From Pseudomonas brassicacearum (GTDB taxonomy: Bacteria > Pseudomonadota > Gammaproteobacteria > Pseudomonadales > Pseudomonadaceae), in the NCBI RefSeq assembly GCF_009601685.2, contig NZ_CP045701.2, positions 3,410,001-3,474,000 of the forward strand: a stretch of DNA of 64,000 bases, read 5' to 3'. The translations under genes and the position numbers were made by a program. Of this stretch, positions 26,669-34,766 are shown in pieces. The notes below the pieces were generated by a model. The model had not been told where the DNA came from, did not search any database, and saw nothing but the letters and a program-made list of their open reading frames with translations. Each line of letters starts with the position of its first letter. Within the stretch, counting starts at the first letter, position 1.

Positions 26669-27835
26669 ATGCGCCGGCTCGTCAGTTACGCCTTGGTTTC
26701 TCTGCTGGCAGCGGCAACCGCTCACGCGGGCGATGCCACGCCGCTGCAAGTGCGCATCGGCTACCTGGGTTATCGCCCCGACCCAGGCCCGTTGCTGTCC
26801 AACGTCATTGCCGAACCGACCGATGCCGGGTTGCGTGGTGCTGAACTGGCGATCGTCGACAGCAACAGCACCGGGCGTTTTCTCAAGCACGACTACCGCC
26901 TGGAAAGCGCCAGCGTCGACAATCCCGAAGCGCTGCTCCAAGCCGCCCGAGCCCAACACGACCAGGGCCTGCGGCTGTTCGTGGTCAACGCGCCGTCCGC
27001 AAGCCTGCGCCAGCTCAGCGCCGCCCTGCCCGACAGCCTGCTGTTCAACGCCGGCAGCCCCGACGACAGCCTGCGCACCACCGACTGCCTGGGCAACGTG
27101 CTGCACAGCCTGCCCGACCGCGCCATGCTCGCCGACGCCCTGGTGCAGTTCAGCGTCGTGCGCAAATGGCAGCGGGCCTTGCTGATTGTCGGCCAGACGC
27201 CCGAGGACCAGGCCTATGCCGCCGCATTGCGTCGAGCCATGAAACGCTTCGGCATGAAGATCGTCGCCGAGAAGGCCTGGCAGTTCGACAACGACCAGCG
27301 CCGTAGCGCCCAGGCCGACATGCCGCTGTTCACCCAGACTGCCGAGTACGACGTGGTGCTGGTGGCCGATGAGCGCGGCGACTTCGGCGAATACCTGCCC
27401 TACCAGACCTGGTACCCCCGCCCGGTGGCCGGCACCCAAGGGCTGACGCCCACCGGTTGGCACAAGACCGTGGAAACCTACGGCGCGGCACAGTTGCAAA
27501 AACGCTTCGAAGCCCTGGCCGGACGCTGGATGAACGACCGTGATTTCGCCGCTTGGATCGCCGTGCGCAGCATCGCCAGCGCCGTGAGCAAGTTGCGTCA
27601 GGACGACCCACTCGCCATCCGCCAACTGGCCCTCAGCGACCAGTTGCCCCTGGACGGTTTCAAGGGTCGCAAGCTCAGCTACCGGTCCTGGAACGGCCAG
27701 TTGCGCCAACCGATTCCCCTGGTCCAACCCCGGGCATTGGTCAGCACCTCGCCCCAGGACGGTTTTCTGCACCCCTCCAATGAAATGGACAGCCTGGGTT
27801 ACGACCAGCCCGAAGTGAGCTGCCGTTACCCCTGA
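26669..27835 (+). CDS. PQQ-associated ABC-type periplasmic binding protein
   Basis: This 388-residue branched-chain-amino-acid-type (type I) binding protein has a signal peptide (MRRLVSYALVSLLAAATAHA) and the fold motifs RGAELAIVDSNSTGRF, RALLIVGQTPEDQAYAAALR and YDVVLVADERGDFGEY. It starts the operon binding protein - beta-propeller - ATPase - permease - CxxxCW protein. The start at 26669 is set by GGAGG six bases upstream. The equivalent P. putida operon (pedA1A2BC region) has been proposed to help lanthanide-dependent growth. The ligand is not known. Confidence 0.85.
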   Translation: MRRLVSYALVSLLAAATAHAGDATPLQVRIGYLGYRPDPGPLLSNVIAEPTDAGLRGAELAIVDSNSTGRFLKHDYRLESASVDNPEALLQAARAQHDQGLRLFVVNAPSASLRQLSAALPDSLLFNAGSPDDSLRTTDCLGNVLHSLPDRAMLADALVQFSVVRKWQRALLIVGQTPEDQAYAAALRRAMKRFGMKIVAEKAWQFDNDQRRSAQADMPLFTQTAEYDVVLVADERGDFGEYLPYQTWYPRPVAGTQGLTPTGWHKTVETYGAAQLQKRFEALAGRWMNDRDFAAWIAVRSIASAVSKLRQDDPLAIRQLALSDQLPLDGFKGRKLSYRSWNGQLRQPIPLVQPRALVSTSPQDGFLHPSNEMDSLGYDQPEVSCRYP

Positions 27836-27840
27836 TCGAT

Positions 27841-27851
27841 AACAACAATAA
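27841..27851 (+). promoter_or_regulatory. Crc/Hfq-type motif overlapping the ribosome site
   Basis: AACAACAATAA, directly followed by AGGAAAA, precedes the beta-propeller start at 27863. It contains two overlapping AANAANAA matches and is the best Crc/Hfq candidate in the window. Confidence 0.65.
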
Positions 27852-27862
27852 GGAAAACCACC

Positions 27863-28870
27863 ATGCGCCGCTCCCTGATTTACCCGGCCCGGCTCTGCCC
27901 GACCTGGCTATGCAAAGCCCTCGCCCTGGGCGCAGCGTTGCTTGCCGCCGGCCCCTGCGCCGCCGCCAGCATCGCCTGGGTCTCCAACGAGAAAGACAAC
28001 AGCCTGAGCCTGATCGACATGCAGAGCCTGGAAGTCATCGACACCCTGCCGGTGGGCCAGCGCCCCCGGGGCCTGCTGCTGTCCCACGACAATCGCCTGC
28101 TGTACATCTGCGCCAGCGACTCGGACCGGGTCCAGGTGATGGACGTCGCCACCCGCAAGATCATCAAGGAACTGCCCTCCGGCAAGGACCCGGAGCAGTT
28201 CGCCCTGCACCCCAACGACCGCTGGCTGTATGTCTCCAACGAAGACGATGCCCTGGTCACCGTGATCGACACCCAGACCTCCGAAGTGCTCGGCCAGATC
28301 GGCGTGGGTGTCGAGCCCGAAGGCATGGCCGTCAGCCCTGACGGCAAGTGGGCGGTCAACACCAGTGAAACCACGAACATGCTGCACTGGATCGACACCA
28401 GCACCCAGACCCTGGCCGATAACACCCTGGTGGACCAGCGGCCACGTTTCGTCGAATTCAATCGCGACGGTACGCAGCTCTGGGCCTCGGCGGAGATCGG
28501 CGGGACGTTGACCATCCTCGACGTTGCCACGCGCCAGGTGCTCAAGACGCTGACGTTCCAGATCAAGGGCGTGCACCCGGACAAGGTCCAGCCGGTGGGC
28601 GTCAAGCTCAGTGCCGACGGCAAGCTGGCGTTCGTCGCCCTGGGCCCAGCCAACCATGTGGCGGTGATCGACGCCAAGACCTTCGAAGTGCTGGATTACC
28701 TGCTGGTCGGTCGGCGCGTCTGGCAACTGGCATTTACCCCGGACCAGAAGCAACTGCTGGCGACCAATGGCGTGAGCGGCGATGTCTCGGTGATCGACGT
28801 GGAGAGCCGCAAAGTCCTGAAGTCAGTGAAAGTCGGGCGTTACCCTTGGGGCGTGGTGGTCACGCCATGA
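27863..28870 (+). CDS. PQQ-associated YVTN beta-propeller protein
   Basis: This 335-residue periplasmic protein has an N-terminal signal (ALALGAALLAAGPCAAAS). Repeated YVTN-type blades follow (SLSLIDMQSLEVIDTLPVGQ, VMDVATRKIIKELPSG, VTVIDTQTSEVLGQIGVG, VSVIDVESRKVLKSVKVG). Family members lie with PQQ dehydrogenases and the adjacent ABC genes. It could bind a redox or metal cargo in the periplasm. The stop overlaps the ATPase start in ATGA, so expression is coupled. Confidence 0.86.
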   Translation: MRRSLIYPARLCPTWLCKALALGAALLAAGPCAAASIAWVSNEKDNSLSLIDMQSLEVIDTLPVGQRPRGLLLSHDNRLLYICASDSDRVQVMDVATRKIIKELPSGKDPEQFALHPNDRWLYVSNEDDALVTVIDTQTSEVLGQIGVGVEPEGMAVSPDGKWAVNTSETTNMLHWIDTSTQTLADNTLVDQRPRFVEFNRDGTQLWASAEIGGTLTILDVATRQVLKTLTFQIKGVHPDKVQPVGVKLSADGKLAFVALGPANHVAVIDAKTFEVLDYLLVGRRVWQLAFTPDQKQLLATNGVSGDVSVIDVESRKVLKSVKVGRYPWGVVVTP

Positions 28871-29598
28871 ACGCCCTGGAGGTCAGCGACCTGAGCTTTG
28901 CCTATGGCGCGCGCGAAGCCCTCAAGCAGATGAATTTCTGCCTGCCCGCCGGACACTTCGCCGCGCTGCTGGGGCCCAATGGCGCCGGCAAGTCGACGCT
29001 GATCGCCCTGCTCACGCGCCTGTACGAGCTGCAACGCGGCGACATCCGCGTCGCAGGTCATTCCCTGCAAAAATCTCCGCGTCCGGCCTTGCGCCAGTTG
29101 GGCGTGGTGTTCCAACAGAGCACCCTGGACCTGGACTTGAGCATTGAACAGAACCTGCGTTATCACCTGGCGCTGCACGGTTTTTCGCGGCGCCAGGGCA
29201 GTGCCCGTATCGACGCTGAACTGAGTCGCCAGCAACTGACCGAGCGCCGCCACGAGCGGGTACGCGACCTCAACGGTGGTCATCGGCGCCGGGTGGAAAT
29301 CGCCCGCGCCCTGCTCCACGAACCGCGCCTGTTGCTGCTCGACGAACCCAGCGTCGGCCTTGATCCGGCCAGTCGCCTCGCCCTGGGCCTGCACATCCGG
29401 CAACTGTGCAGCGAGCAAGGCATCAGCGTGCTCTGGACCACTCACCTGCTGGACGAAGTGCAGCCCAGCGACGACCTGTTGATCGTGCACCAGGGCCGCC
29501 TGGTCGCCAGCGGGCAGGCCGACGCGGTGAGCCTGGAACACGGCGGCACCCTCGGTTCGGCCTTCACCCGCTTGACCGCCTCGGGAGTCCGGCCATGA
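28867..29598 (+). CDS. ABC transporter ATP-binding protein (PQQ-associated)
   Basis: This 243-residue ATPase has Walker A GPNGAGKST near residue 38, a Q-loop in VVFQQSTLDLDLS, a degenerate signature LNGGHRRRVEIARAL (LSGGQ replaced by LNGGH), Walker B LLLLDEPSVGLDP and the switch His in TTHLLDEV. The exporter-type (NodI/DrrA-like) sequence pairs with an ABC-2 permease encoded next, overlapping in ATGA. The periplasmic partners upstream are unusual for an ABC-2 system. Substrate unknown; linked to quinoprotein function by context. Confidence 0.87.
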   Translation: MNALEVSDLSFAYGAREALKQMNFCLPAGHFAALLGPNGAGKSTLIALLTRLYELQRGDIRVAGHSLQKSPRPALRQLGVVFQQSTLDLDLSIEQNLRYHLALHGFSRRQGSARIDAELSRQQLTERRHERVRDLNGGHRRRVEIARALLHEPRLLLLDEPSVGLDPASRLALGLHIRQLCSEQGISVLWTTHLLDEVQPSDDLLIVHQGRLVASGQADAVSLEHGGTLGSAFTRLTASGVRP

Positions 29599-30389
29599 AT
29601 GCTTACTGGCAATGTTTCAGCGGCATCGTAACGCGCGAATGGCTGCGTTTCGTGCTGCAACGCACCCGGCTGCTCAGCGCCCTGGTACGGCCCCTGCTGT
29701 GGCTGCTGGTGTTCGCCGCCGGCTTTCGCGCGGCACTGGGCATCGCCATCATCGCGCCCTACGACACCTACATCCCCTATGAGGTGTACATCGTGCCCGG
29801 GCTGGCCTGCATGATCCTGTTGTTCAACGGCATGCAGGGCTCGCTGTCGATGGTCTACGACCGGGAAATGGGCAGCATGCGCGTGCTGCTCACCAGCCCC
29901 CTGCCGCGGGCTTTCCTGCTGGCGAGCAAGTTGTTGGCGACCTCGCTGATCTCGCTGTTGCAGGTCTATGCCTTTCTCGCCATCGCCTGGCTGTACGGCA
30001 TCCAGCCACCGACCATGGGCCTGCTACTGGCCCTCCCGGCCCTGTTGCTTGTGGCCCTGATGCTCAGCGCCCTGGGCTTGCTGCTGTCCAATGCCATCCG
30101 GCAACTGGAGAACTTCGCCGGGGTGATGAATTTCGTGATATTCCCGATGTTCTTCCTGTCTTCAGCGCTGTACCCACTGTGGAAAATGCAGGAAGCCAGT
30201 CCTTGGCTGTACTGGCTTTGCGCGGTCAGCCCGTTTACCCATGGCGTGGAGTTGGTGCGTTTTGCGCTGTATGAGCAATTCAACCTGCTGGCGATGGCGG
30301 TGTGCGCGGGGTTGACCCTGCTGTTCGCACTGTTGGCGGTGTGGACTTTCAATCCGCAGCATGCGGCGTTGCGCAAGGCCGGCAGCTAA
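29595..30389 (+). CDS. ABC-2 type permease (PQQ-associated)
   Basis: This 264-residue inner-membrane protein has six membrane segments (PLLWLLVFAAGFRAALGIAI, AFLAIAWLYGIQ, LLALPALLLVALMLSALGLL, FVIFPMFFLSSALYPLW and others) and the ABC-2 motif FLSSALYPLWKM. It is encoded in ATGA overlap with its ATPase. It belongs with exporters such as NodJ/DrrB. A REP pair with extended complementarity follows and probably ends the transcript. Confidence 0.86.
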   Translation: MNAYWQCFSGIVTREWLRFVLQRTRLLSALVRPLLWLLVFAAGFRAALGIAIIAPYDTYIPYEVYIVPGLACMILLFNGMQGSLSMVYDREMGSMRVLLTSPLPRAFLLASKLLATSLISLLQVYAFLAIAWLYGIQPPTMGLLLALPALLLVALMLSALGLLLSNAIRQLENFAGVMNFVIFPMFFLSSALYPLWKMQEASPWLYWLCAVSPFTHGVELVRFALYEQFNLLAMAVCAGLTLLFALLAVWTFNPQHAALRKAGS

Positions 30390-30398
30390 CGCCTCATT

Positions 30399-30513
30399 GC
30401 ACCGAACCCTGTGGGGGCAAAGCTTGCTCGCGATGGCGGCGGCTCATCCAGAATTGATGCTGACTGGCACACCGTTATCGCGAGCAAGCTTTGCTCCCAC
30501 AGGGTTCGGTGCA
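30399..30513. repeat. REP pair with extended arms
   Basis: Beyond the REP cores the outer flanks are also complementary (GCACCGAACCCTGTGGG and CCCACAGGGTTCGGTGC). This gives the longest REP palindrome in the window, between the permease and the CxxxCW gene. Confidence 0.9.
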
Positions 30514-30549
30514 TGTTCTCCATGTCGCGCCGGTCTTTAGCACTAAAAT

Positions 30550-30565
30550 TACTACTTTAGTACCG
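30550..30565. promoter_or_regulatory. Ped-island dyad upstream of the CxxxCW gene
   Basis: TACTACTTTAGTACCG contains CTACTTTAGTAC, the same dyad class as at 26579. It is followed by TATGGT (30577-30582) as -10 candidate, at a shorter spacing than at nosP, pqqA and pedF. Confidence 0.45.
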
Positions 30566-30623
30566 GTTTTCCTGTCTATGGTCGCATTCACAAGACCTCG
30601 ACCCTGGCATGTAATGGGCGCAT

Positions 30624-30631
30624 AACAAAAA
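30624..30631 (+). promoter_or_regulatory. Crc/Hfq-type motif before the CxxxCW gene
   Basis: AACAAAAA fits AANAANAA and adjoins the AGGATAAA ribosome site of the gene at 30643. Confidence 0.5.
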
Positions 30632-30642
30632 GGATAAATCCT

Positions 30643-31176
30643 ATGCCCCGTTTGCTGGCGATCCTCCTGCTGGGCCTGGTGCTGAATGTCGCGCAGGCCG
30701 ATACCGCGTTGTTTTCAGCGCAGGGCTATCGCATCGCCCAATACCGCAGCCCGACGCCCGCCACCGTCGACGGCGCCCAGACCCTCGACACCCAGGCCCT
30801 GCAACGCCTGCTCAGTCAAGCCCAGCCTCCGGTGCTGATCGACGTTTATCGTCGGCCGTGGCTCCAAGGGCGCTTCATCGACAACGAACCCCACGCCAAC
30901 CTTCCCGGCAGCCTGTGGCTGGCCAATACCGGCGACGGCGACCTCGATCCGACCTGGCAGGACTACTTCAGCCAACACCTGCGCACGGCCACCGGCGGGC
31001 GGTTGGATTCGCCGTTGGTCTTTTATTGCCGCGCCGATTGCTGGCTGAGCTGGAACGCGGTAAAACGCGCCGCTGCCATGGGCTATAACCATGTGTACTG
31101 GTATCGCGATGGCCTCGATGCGTGGGAGGCGGCCAACCTGCCCCTGCAAGCCGCCCGGCCCGAACCCTTTCCCTGA
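30643..31176 (+). CDS. PQQ-associated rhodanese-like CxxxCW protein
   Basis: This 177-residue exported protein has a signal peptide (MPRLLAILLLGLVLNVAQAD). The rhodanese-like fold includes PPVLIDVYRRPWLQG and the motif C129-R-A-D-C133-W134 where a rhodanese would have its active-site loop. Members of this PQQ-dependent catabolism-associated family occur only near quinoprotein genes. Two cysteines in a rhodanese-type loop suggest disulfide or sulfur chemistry in the periplasm, which would fit the SoxYZ-like carrier of the same island. It has its own dyad-containing promoter. Confidence 0.83.
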   Translation: MPRLLAILLLGLVLNVAQADTALFSAQGYRIAQYRSPTPATVDGAQTLDTQALQRLLSQAQPPVLIDVYRRPWLQGRFIDNEPHANLPGSLWLANTGDGDLDPTWQDYFSQHLRTATGGRLDSPLVFYCRADCWLSWNAVKRAAAMGYNHVYWYRDGLDAWEAANLPLQAARPEPFP

Positions 31177-31235
31177 TCTTGCAAGAAGTGCGTGCAACTG
31201 CCCTGCCCCACACGACAATAACGAGGTGAATGGCC

Positions 31236-31901
31236 ATGTATAAAATCCTGATAGCCGACGATCACCCACTGTTTCGCGAAGCCATCCACAACGTCATCAG
31301 TGACGGTTTTCCGGGCAGCGAGGTCATGGAGACCGCCGACCTGGACAGTGCCCTGGCCTTGACTGCCGAGCACGACGACCTGGACCTGATCCTGCTGGAC
31401 CTGAACATGCCCGGCATGCACGGGCTCAATGGCCTGATCAACCTGCGCAACGAGGCCCCGACCATCCCCGTGGTGATTGTCTCCGCCGAGCAGGACAAGC
31501 AAGTGGTGCTGCAGGCCATCACGTATGGTGCGGTGGGTTTCATCACCAAATCCTCGCCACGCTCGCAGATGACCGACGCCATCGAGCAGATCCTCAACGG
31601 CAACGTGTACCTGCCGCCCGACATCATTCGCACGCAAAAAAGCCCGATGGGCCGGCGCCTGAACGAAACCCCGGCGTTCCCGCCGGAACTGCTCCAGGCC
31701 CTGACCCGCAAGCAATTGCTGGTGCTCGAACGCATGACCAAGGGCGAATCGAACAAACAGATCGCCTACACCCTGGACATCGCCGAAACCACGGTCAAGG
31801 CCCACGTCTCGGCGATCCTGCGCAAGCTCAATGTGCACAACCGGGTGCAGGCGATCCTCAGTGCCGGGGATATTGATTTCGGGGCTTATTTGCGGCGTTG
31901 A
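31236..31901 (+). CDS. pedR1: LuxR-type response regulator PedR1/ErbR/AgmR
   Basis: This 221-residue NarL/FixJ regulator has a receiver ([16 protein letters not shown]; acceptor Asp near 54 in [20 protein letters not shown]) and a C-terminal HTH ([40 protein letters not shown]). ErbR/AgmR controls ethanol and PQQ genes in Pseudomonas. It is encoded 59 bp after the CxxxCW gene and convergent with nahK. GAGGTG at 31223-31228 fits the ATG at 31236 better than the in-frame ATG at 31230, so the shorter form is chosen. GACAATAAC upstream is only a partial Crc match. Confidence 0.9.
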   Translation: MYKILIADDHPLFREAIHNVISDGFPGSEVMETADLDSALALTAEHDDLDLILLDLNMPGMHGLNGLINLRNEAPTIPVVIVSAEQDKQVVLQAITYGAVGFITKSSPRSQMTDAIEQILNGNVYLPPDIIRTQKSPMGRRLNETPAFPPELLQALTRKQLLVLERMTKGESNKQIAYTLDIAETTVKAHVSAILRKLNVHNRVQAILSAGDIDFGAYLRR

Positions 31902-31939
31902 CACACATCCCTGTGACAAGGAGCTTGCTCCCGCTGGGC

Positions 31940-32116
31940 CTGTAGGAGCCGGCGAAGCCTGCGATCTTTTGATCTTTCGCTTGAGATTCAAGTGTCTTTG
32001 GAAAGATCGCAGCCTCGTTGCACTCGACAGCTCCTACACAGCTCCTACACAGCTCCTACACAGCTCCAACACAGTTCCTACGCAGTGCCTACACAGCGCC
32101 TGCGCAGCGCCTACAG
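31940..32116. repeat. Palindromic dispersed element, copy D (long tandem arm)
   Basis: The core inverted repeat is followed by eight 11-bp units of AGCTCCTACAC with increasing decay towards 32115 (AGTTCCTACGC, AGTGCCTACAC, AGCGCCTGCGC). It lies between the convergent stops of pedR1 (31901) and nahK (32157). Confidence 0.88.
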
Positions 32117-32156
32117 GAACGGCGGGAGCAAGCTCCTTGCCGCAACAGCGTTCGAC

Positions 32157-34766
32157 TTAATGGCTCTGGGTCTGGCCCAACAGATGACTCATCGCAATCT
32201 TGAGCTTCATCGGCCGCACCGGTTTGTGCATCAGGGTGTGCCCCTGCTCGCGGATCTGCTGCTTGAGTTCGTTGCTGTAGTTGGCGGTGATCATCATGGC
32301 CGGGATCGGTGAGGCCCGGCGGGCGTTGATCCGGGCCACGGCATCGACGCCGTTCTGATCGTGGTCCAGGTGATAATCGGCGATCAGTAAATCGACCTCG
32401 GCGTGGTAGTTGTCCACCTGGCGGGCCAGGTCCTGTTCCGACAACGCGGTCACTACCTGGCAACCCCAACCCTCCAGCAAAGTCCGCATGCCGGCACAGA
32501 TCGCCGCGTCGTTATCCAACACCCAGACCCGAGCCCCACGCAGGCGTTCGAGCATCGGCTCGCTCATGTCCAGGCACGGCAGCGGCTTGGGTGCGGTGGC
32601 ACTCAGCGGCACGTCGATAGAGAACATCGAGCCCTTGCCCGGCCAGGAGCGCACCTGAATCCGGTGCCCGAGGATCCCTGCAATTTTCTCGACAATCGCC
32701 AGGCCCAGGCCCAAGCCTCGGTCCTGGTTCGGGCGCTGCACGTCGCCGCGCTTGAACTCCTGGAATATTTCCTCCAAGCGGTTATCGGCAATGCCGATGC
32801 CGCTGTCCCAGACCTGGATCGACACGCACTGACGGTGGCGCCGGCAACCCAGTACCACCCGACCGCTGGGGGTGTAGCGAATGGCGTTGCTCAGCAGATT
32901 GCGCAGGATCCGCGCCAGCAATTGCATGTCGCTGCGCACCAGCACCGAACAGCCGACAAAATGCAACTCCAGCCCTTCGCTGCGGGCGATCTGGGCGTAT
33001 TCGGCAGCCAGGTTGTCGAGCAGCTCACTAAGGCCGAACGGCGCGACATCGGCCTTGATCACCCCGGCGTCCAGCTTGGAGATGTCCACCAGGGTGCCCA
33101 ACAGGTTCTCGACGTCCTGCAACGAATTGCTGACGTTGCGCACCAGTTGCGCGTTGGCGACCGGCTCGCGGCGCTCGAGCAAGGCGCTGGTGAACAGCCG
33201 GGCGGCGTTGAGCGGTTGCAGCAGGTCATGGCTGACCGCCGCGAGAAACTTGGTCTTCGACAGGTTGGCCTGCTCGGCCTCGCGCTTGGCCTCCCGCAGG
33301 CGCAGTTCCACCCGGCTGCGCTCGTCGATTTCGCGCAGCAACTGGTCGTTGAGGGTGGTCAGTTCGGCCGTGCGTTCCTGGACCCGCTGTTCCAGGTTCT
33401 GGTAGGCCTGGTGCAGCGCTTCAGCGGTGCGCCGGCGTTCGGTGATGTCGCGGATCAGCACGAAAATCCCCACCACTTCGCCGTTGGCCAGGCGGTTGGG
33501 TACATAGGAGCGCAGCATGTAGCGCTCCTGGTTGTTGATGTTGGTCTCGGCGAACTCGAACGTCACGCTCTCACCCGCCAGCGCCCGCGCCACGTAGGCT
33601 TCCAGGCGCTGGTAATGCTGCTCGCTGTGGGCTTCGCGCAGGCTCTGGCCGAGCATCACGCCACGGGGCCAGCAATACCATTGCTCGTAGACCTTGTTGG
33701 TGAATTCGTAGACCAGGTCGGCGTTGAGGTAGGCGATCAGCGCTGGCACATGGTCGGTGATCAGGCGGATCCAACGCTCGCTTTCGCTCAGCGCCTCGGC
33801 GTGCTGGTAGCGTTCGGTGATGTCGGTGAAGGTGTTGACGTAGCCACCGGTGGGCAAGGGATGCGTGCGGATCTCCAGGACCCGGCCATCGGACAGGCGT
33901 TGCTCGGATTCGTGGATCAACCGACCGTTGCTGTCGCGACTGGCCGGGGTCAGCAGTTGCAACTCACTGTCGGCAATCACTTCGTTGAACGGCCGGTGGG
34001 CCGCTACCGGTGCCAGGCCGCTGAGTTCGAGGAAGCGCCGGTTCCACAGCTCCAGCACGCCCTGGGCGTTGACCATCGCCACGCCCTGGGACAGGTTGTC
34101 CACCGCCCGCTGCAACAGGTGGGATTTCTGCGCGATGGCTTGCTCGCGGCGCACGGTTTCGCTGAGCTTGACGTCGGTGATGTCGGTAAACAGGATGACC
34201 CGCCCGCCCTCCTGGGTCGGCCGCTCACTGACTTGCAGCCAACGCCCGTTCTGCAAGCGATACAGCACGTGCTCGTCGGCCTGGCCCCGGGGTTCTTCGC
34301 TGAACAGCCCGTTGGCGGTCATCAAGCGCTTGACCTCGGAAAGGCGCATGCCGGCGATGATGCGCACCCGGCTGTTGGCCCAGAATGCCTTGAAGCGGCT
34401 GTTGAACAGGACGATGCGTTGCTGCTCGTCGAACAGCACAAACGCATCGGAGATGCTTTCGATGGCATCGATCAGGTGCCGGTGGGCCGTTTCTGCCCGC
34501 AGCCGCGCCTCCATGGCCTGGTTCAGCGCGTCGGTGCGCTCGCGTACCTGCTCGGCCAGCACCACCGAGTGCTGGAACGCCGCATACGGGTCGTTGCCCC
34601 GGGTTACGCCGGACTCCACCCGTTCGATCAGCGCCTCGTTGATGCGCCGCAACTTGCGATTCTCATGCTGCAGGGCAGCGAGCTGGGCCTGCAGCTCAGC
34701 GATGGCCAGGGACGCGATGTCGGGCAATGGCAACTCCGGTGAACGTCTGGTTGATGTGCATGCCAT
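32157..34766 (-). CDS. nahK: PAS hybrid histidine kinase NahK/ErcS'-like
   Basis: This 869-residue cytoplasmic kinase has an N-terminal coiled coil (~15-95), three PAS domains (IESISDAFVLFDEQQRIVLF; AVDNLSQGVAMVNAQGVLEL; VPALIAYLNADLVYEFTNKV, each ending in an FTDIT or IRDIT motif), a phospho-His in AAVSHDLLQPLNAARLF (near 510), HATPase (WDSGIGIADN, GLGLGLAIVEKI) and a receiver (LLIADYHLDHD, Asp near 796). It is encoded after nosP with a 71-nt overlap. Start 34766 is favoured because GGAGAAC sits 8-12 nt upstream. P. aeruginosa NahK phosphorylates HptB and is inhibited by NO-bound NosP; ErcS' is the same gene and acts in ethanol oxidation. Confidence 0.87.
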   Translation of the reverse strand: MACTSTRRSPELPLPDIASLAIAELQAQLAALQHENRKLRRINEALIERVESGVTRGNDPYAAFQHSVVLAEQVRERTDALNQAMEARLRAETAHRHLIDAIESISDAFVLFDEQQRIVLFNSRFKAFWANSRVRIIAGMRLSEVKRLMTANGLFSEEPRGQADEHVLYRLQNGRWLQVSERPTQEGGRVILFTDITDVKLSETVRREQAIAQKSHLLQRAVDNLSQGVAMVNAQGVLELWNRRFLELSGLAPVAAHRPFNEVIADSELQLLTPASRDSNGRLIHESEQRLSDGRVLEIRTHPLPTGGYVNTFTDITERYQHAEALSESERWIRLITDHVPALIAYLNADLVYEFTNKVYEQWYCWPRGVMLGQSLREAHSEQHYQRLEAYVARALAGESVTFEFAETNINNQERYMLRSYVPNRLANGEVVGIFVLIRDITERRRTAEALHQAYQNLEQRVQERTAELTTLNDQLLREIDERSRVELRLREAKREAEQANLSKTKFLAAVSHDLLQPLNAARLFTSALLERREPVANAQLVRNVSNSLQDVENLLGTLVDISKLDAGVIKADVAPFGLSELLDNLAAEYAQIARSEGLELHFVGCSVLVRSDMQLLARILRNLLSNAIRYTPSGRVVLGCRRHRQCVSIQVWDSGIGIADNRLEEIFQEFKRGDVQRPNQDRGLGLGLAIVEKIAGILGHRIQVRSWPGKGSMFSIDVPLSATAPKPLPCLDMSEPMLERLRGARVWVLDNDAAICAGMRTLLEGWGCQVVTALSEQDLARQVDNYHAEVDLLIADYHLDHDQNGVDAVARINARRASPIPAMMITANYSNELKQQIREQGHTLMHKPVRPMKLKIAMSHLLGQTQSH

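Noticed and set aside
31940..32116. Possible CRISPR array (regular short repeats)
   Set aside because: The 11-bp units are contiguous with no spacers and no cas genes are present.
32403..34742. A 779-codon + strand ORF opposite nahK
   Set aside because: Its length comes from high GC at third positions of the real kinase gene on the other strand; the kinase motifs on the minus strand are unambiguous.
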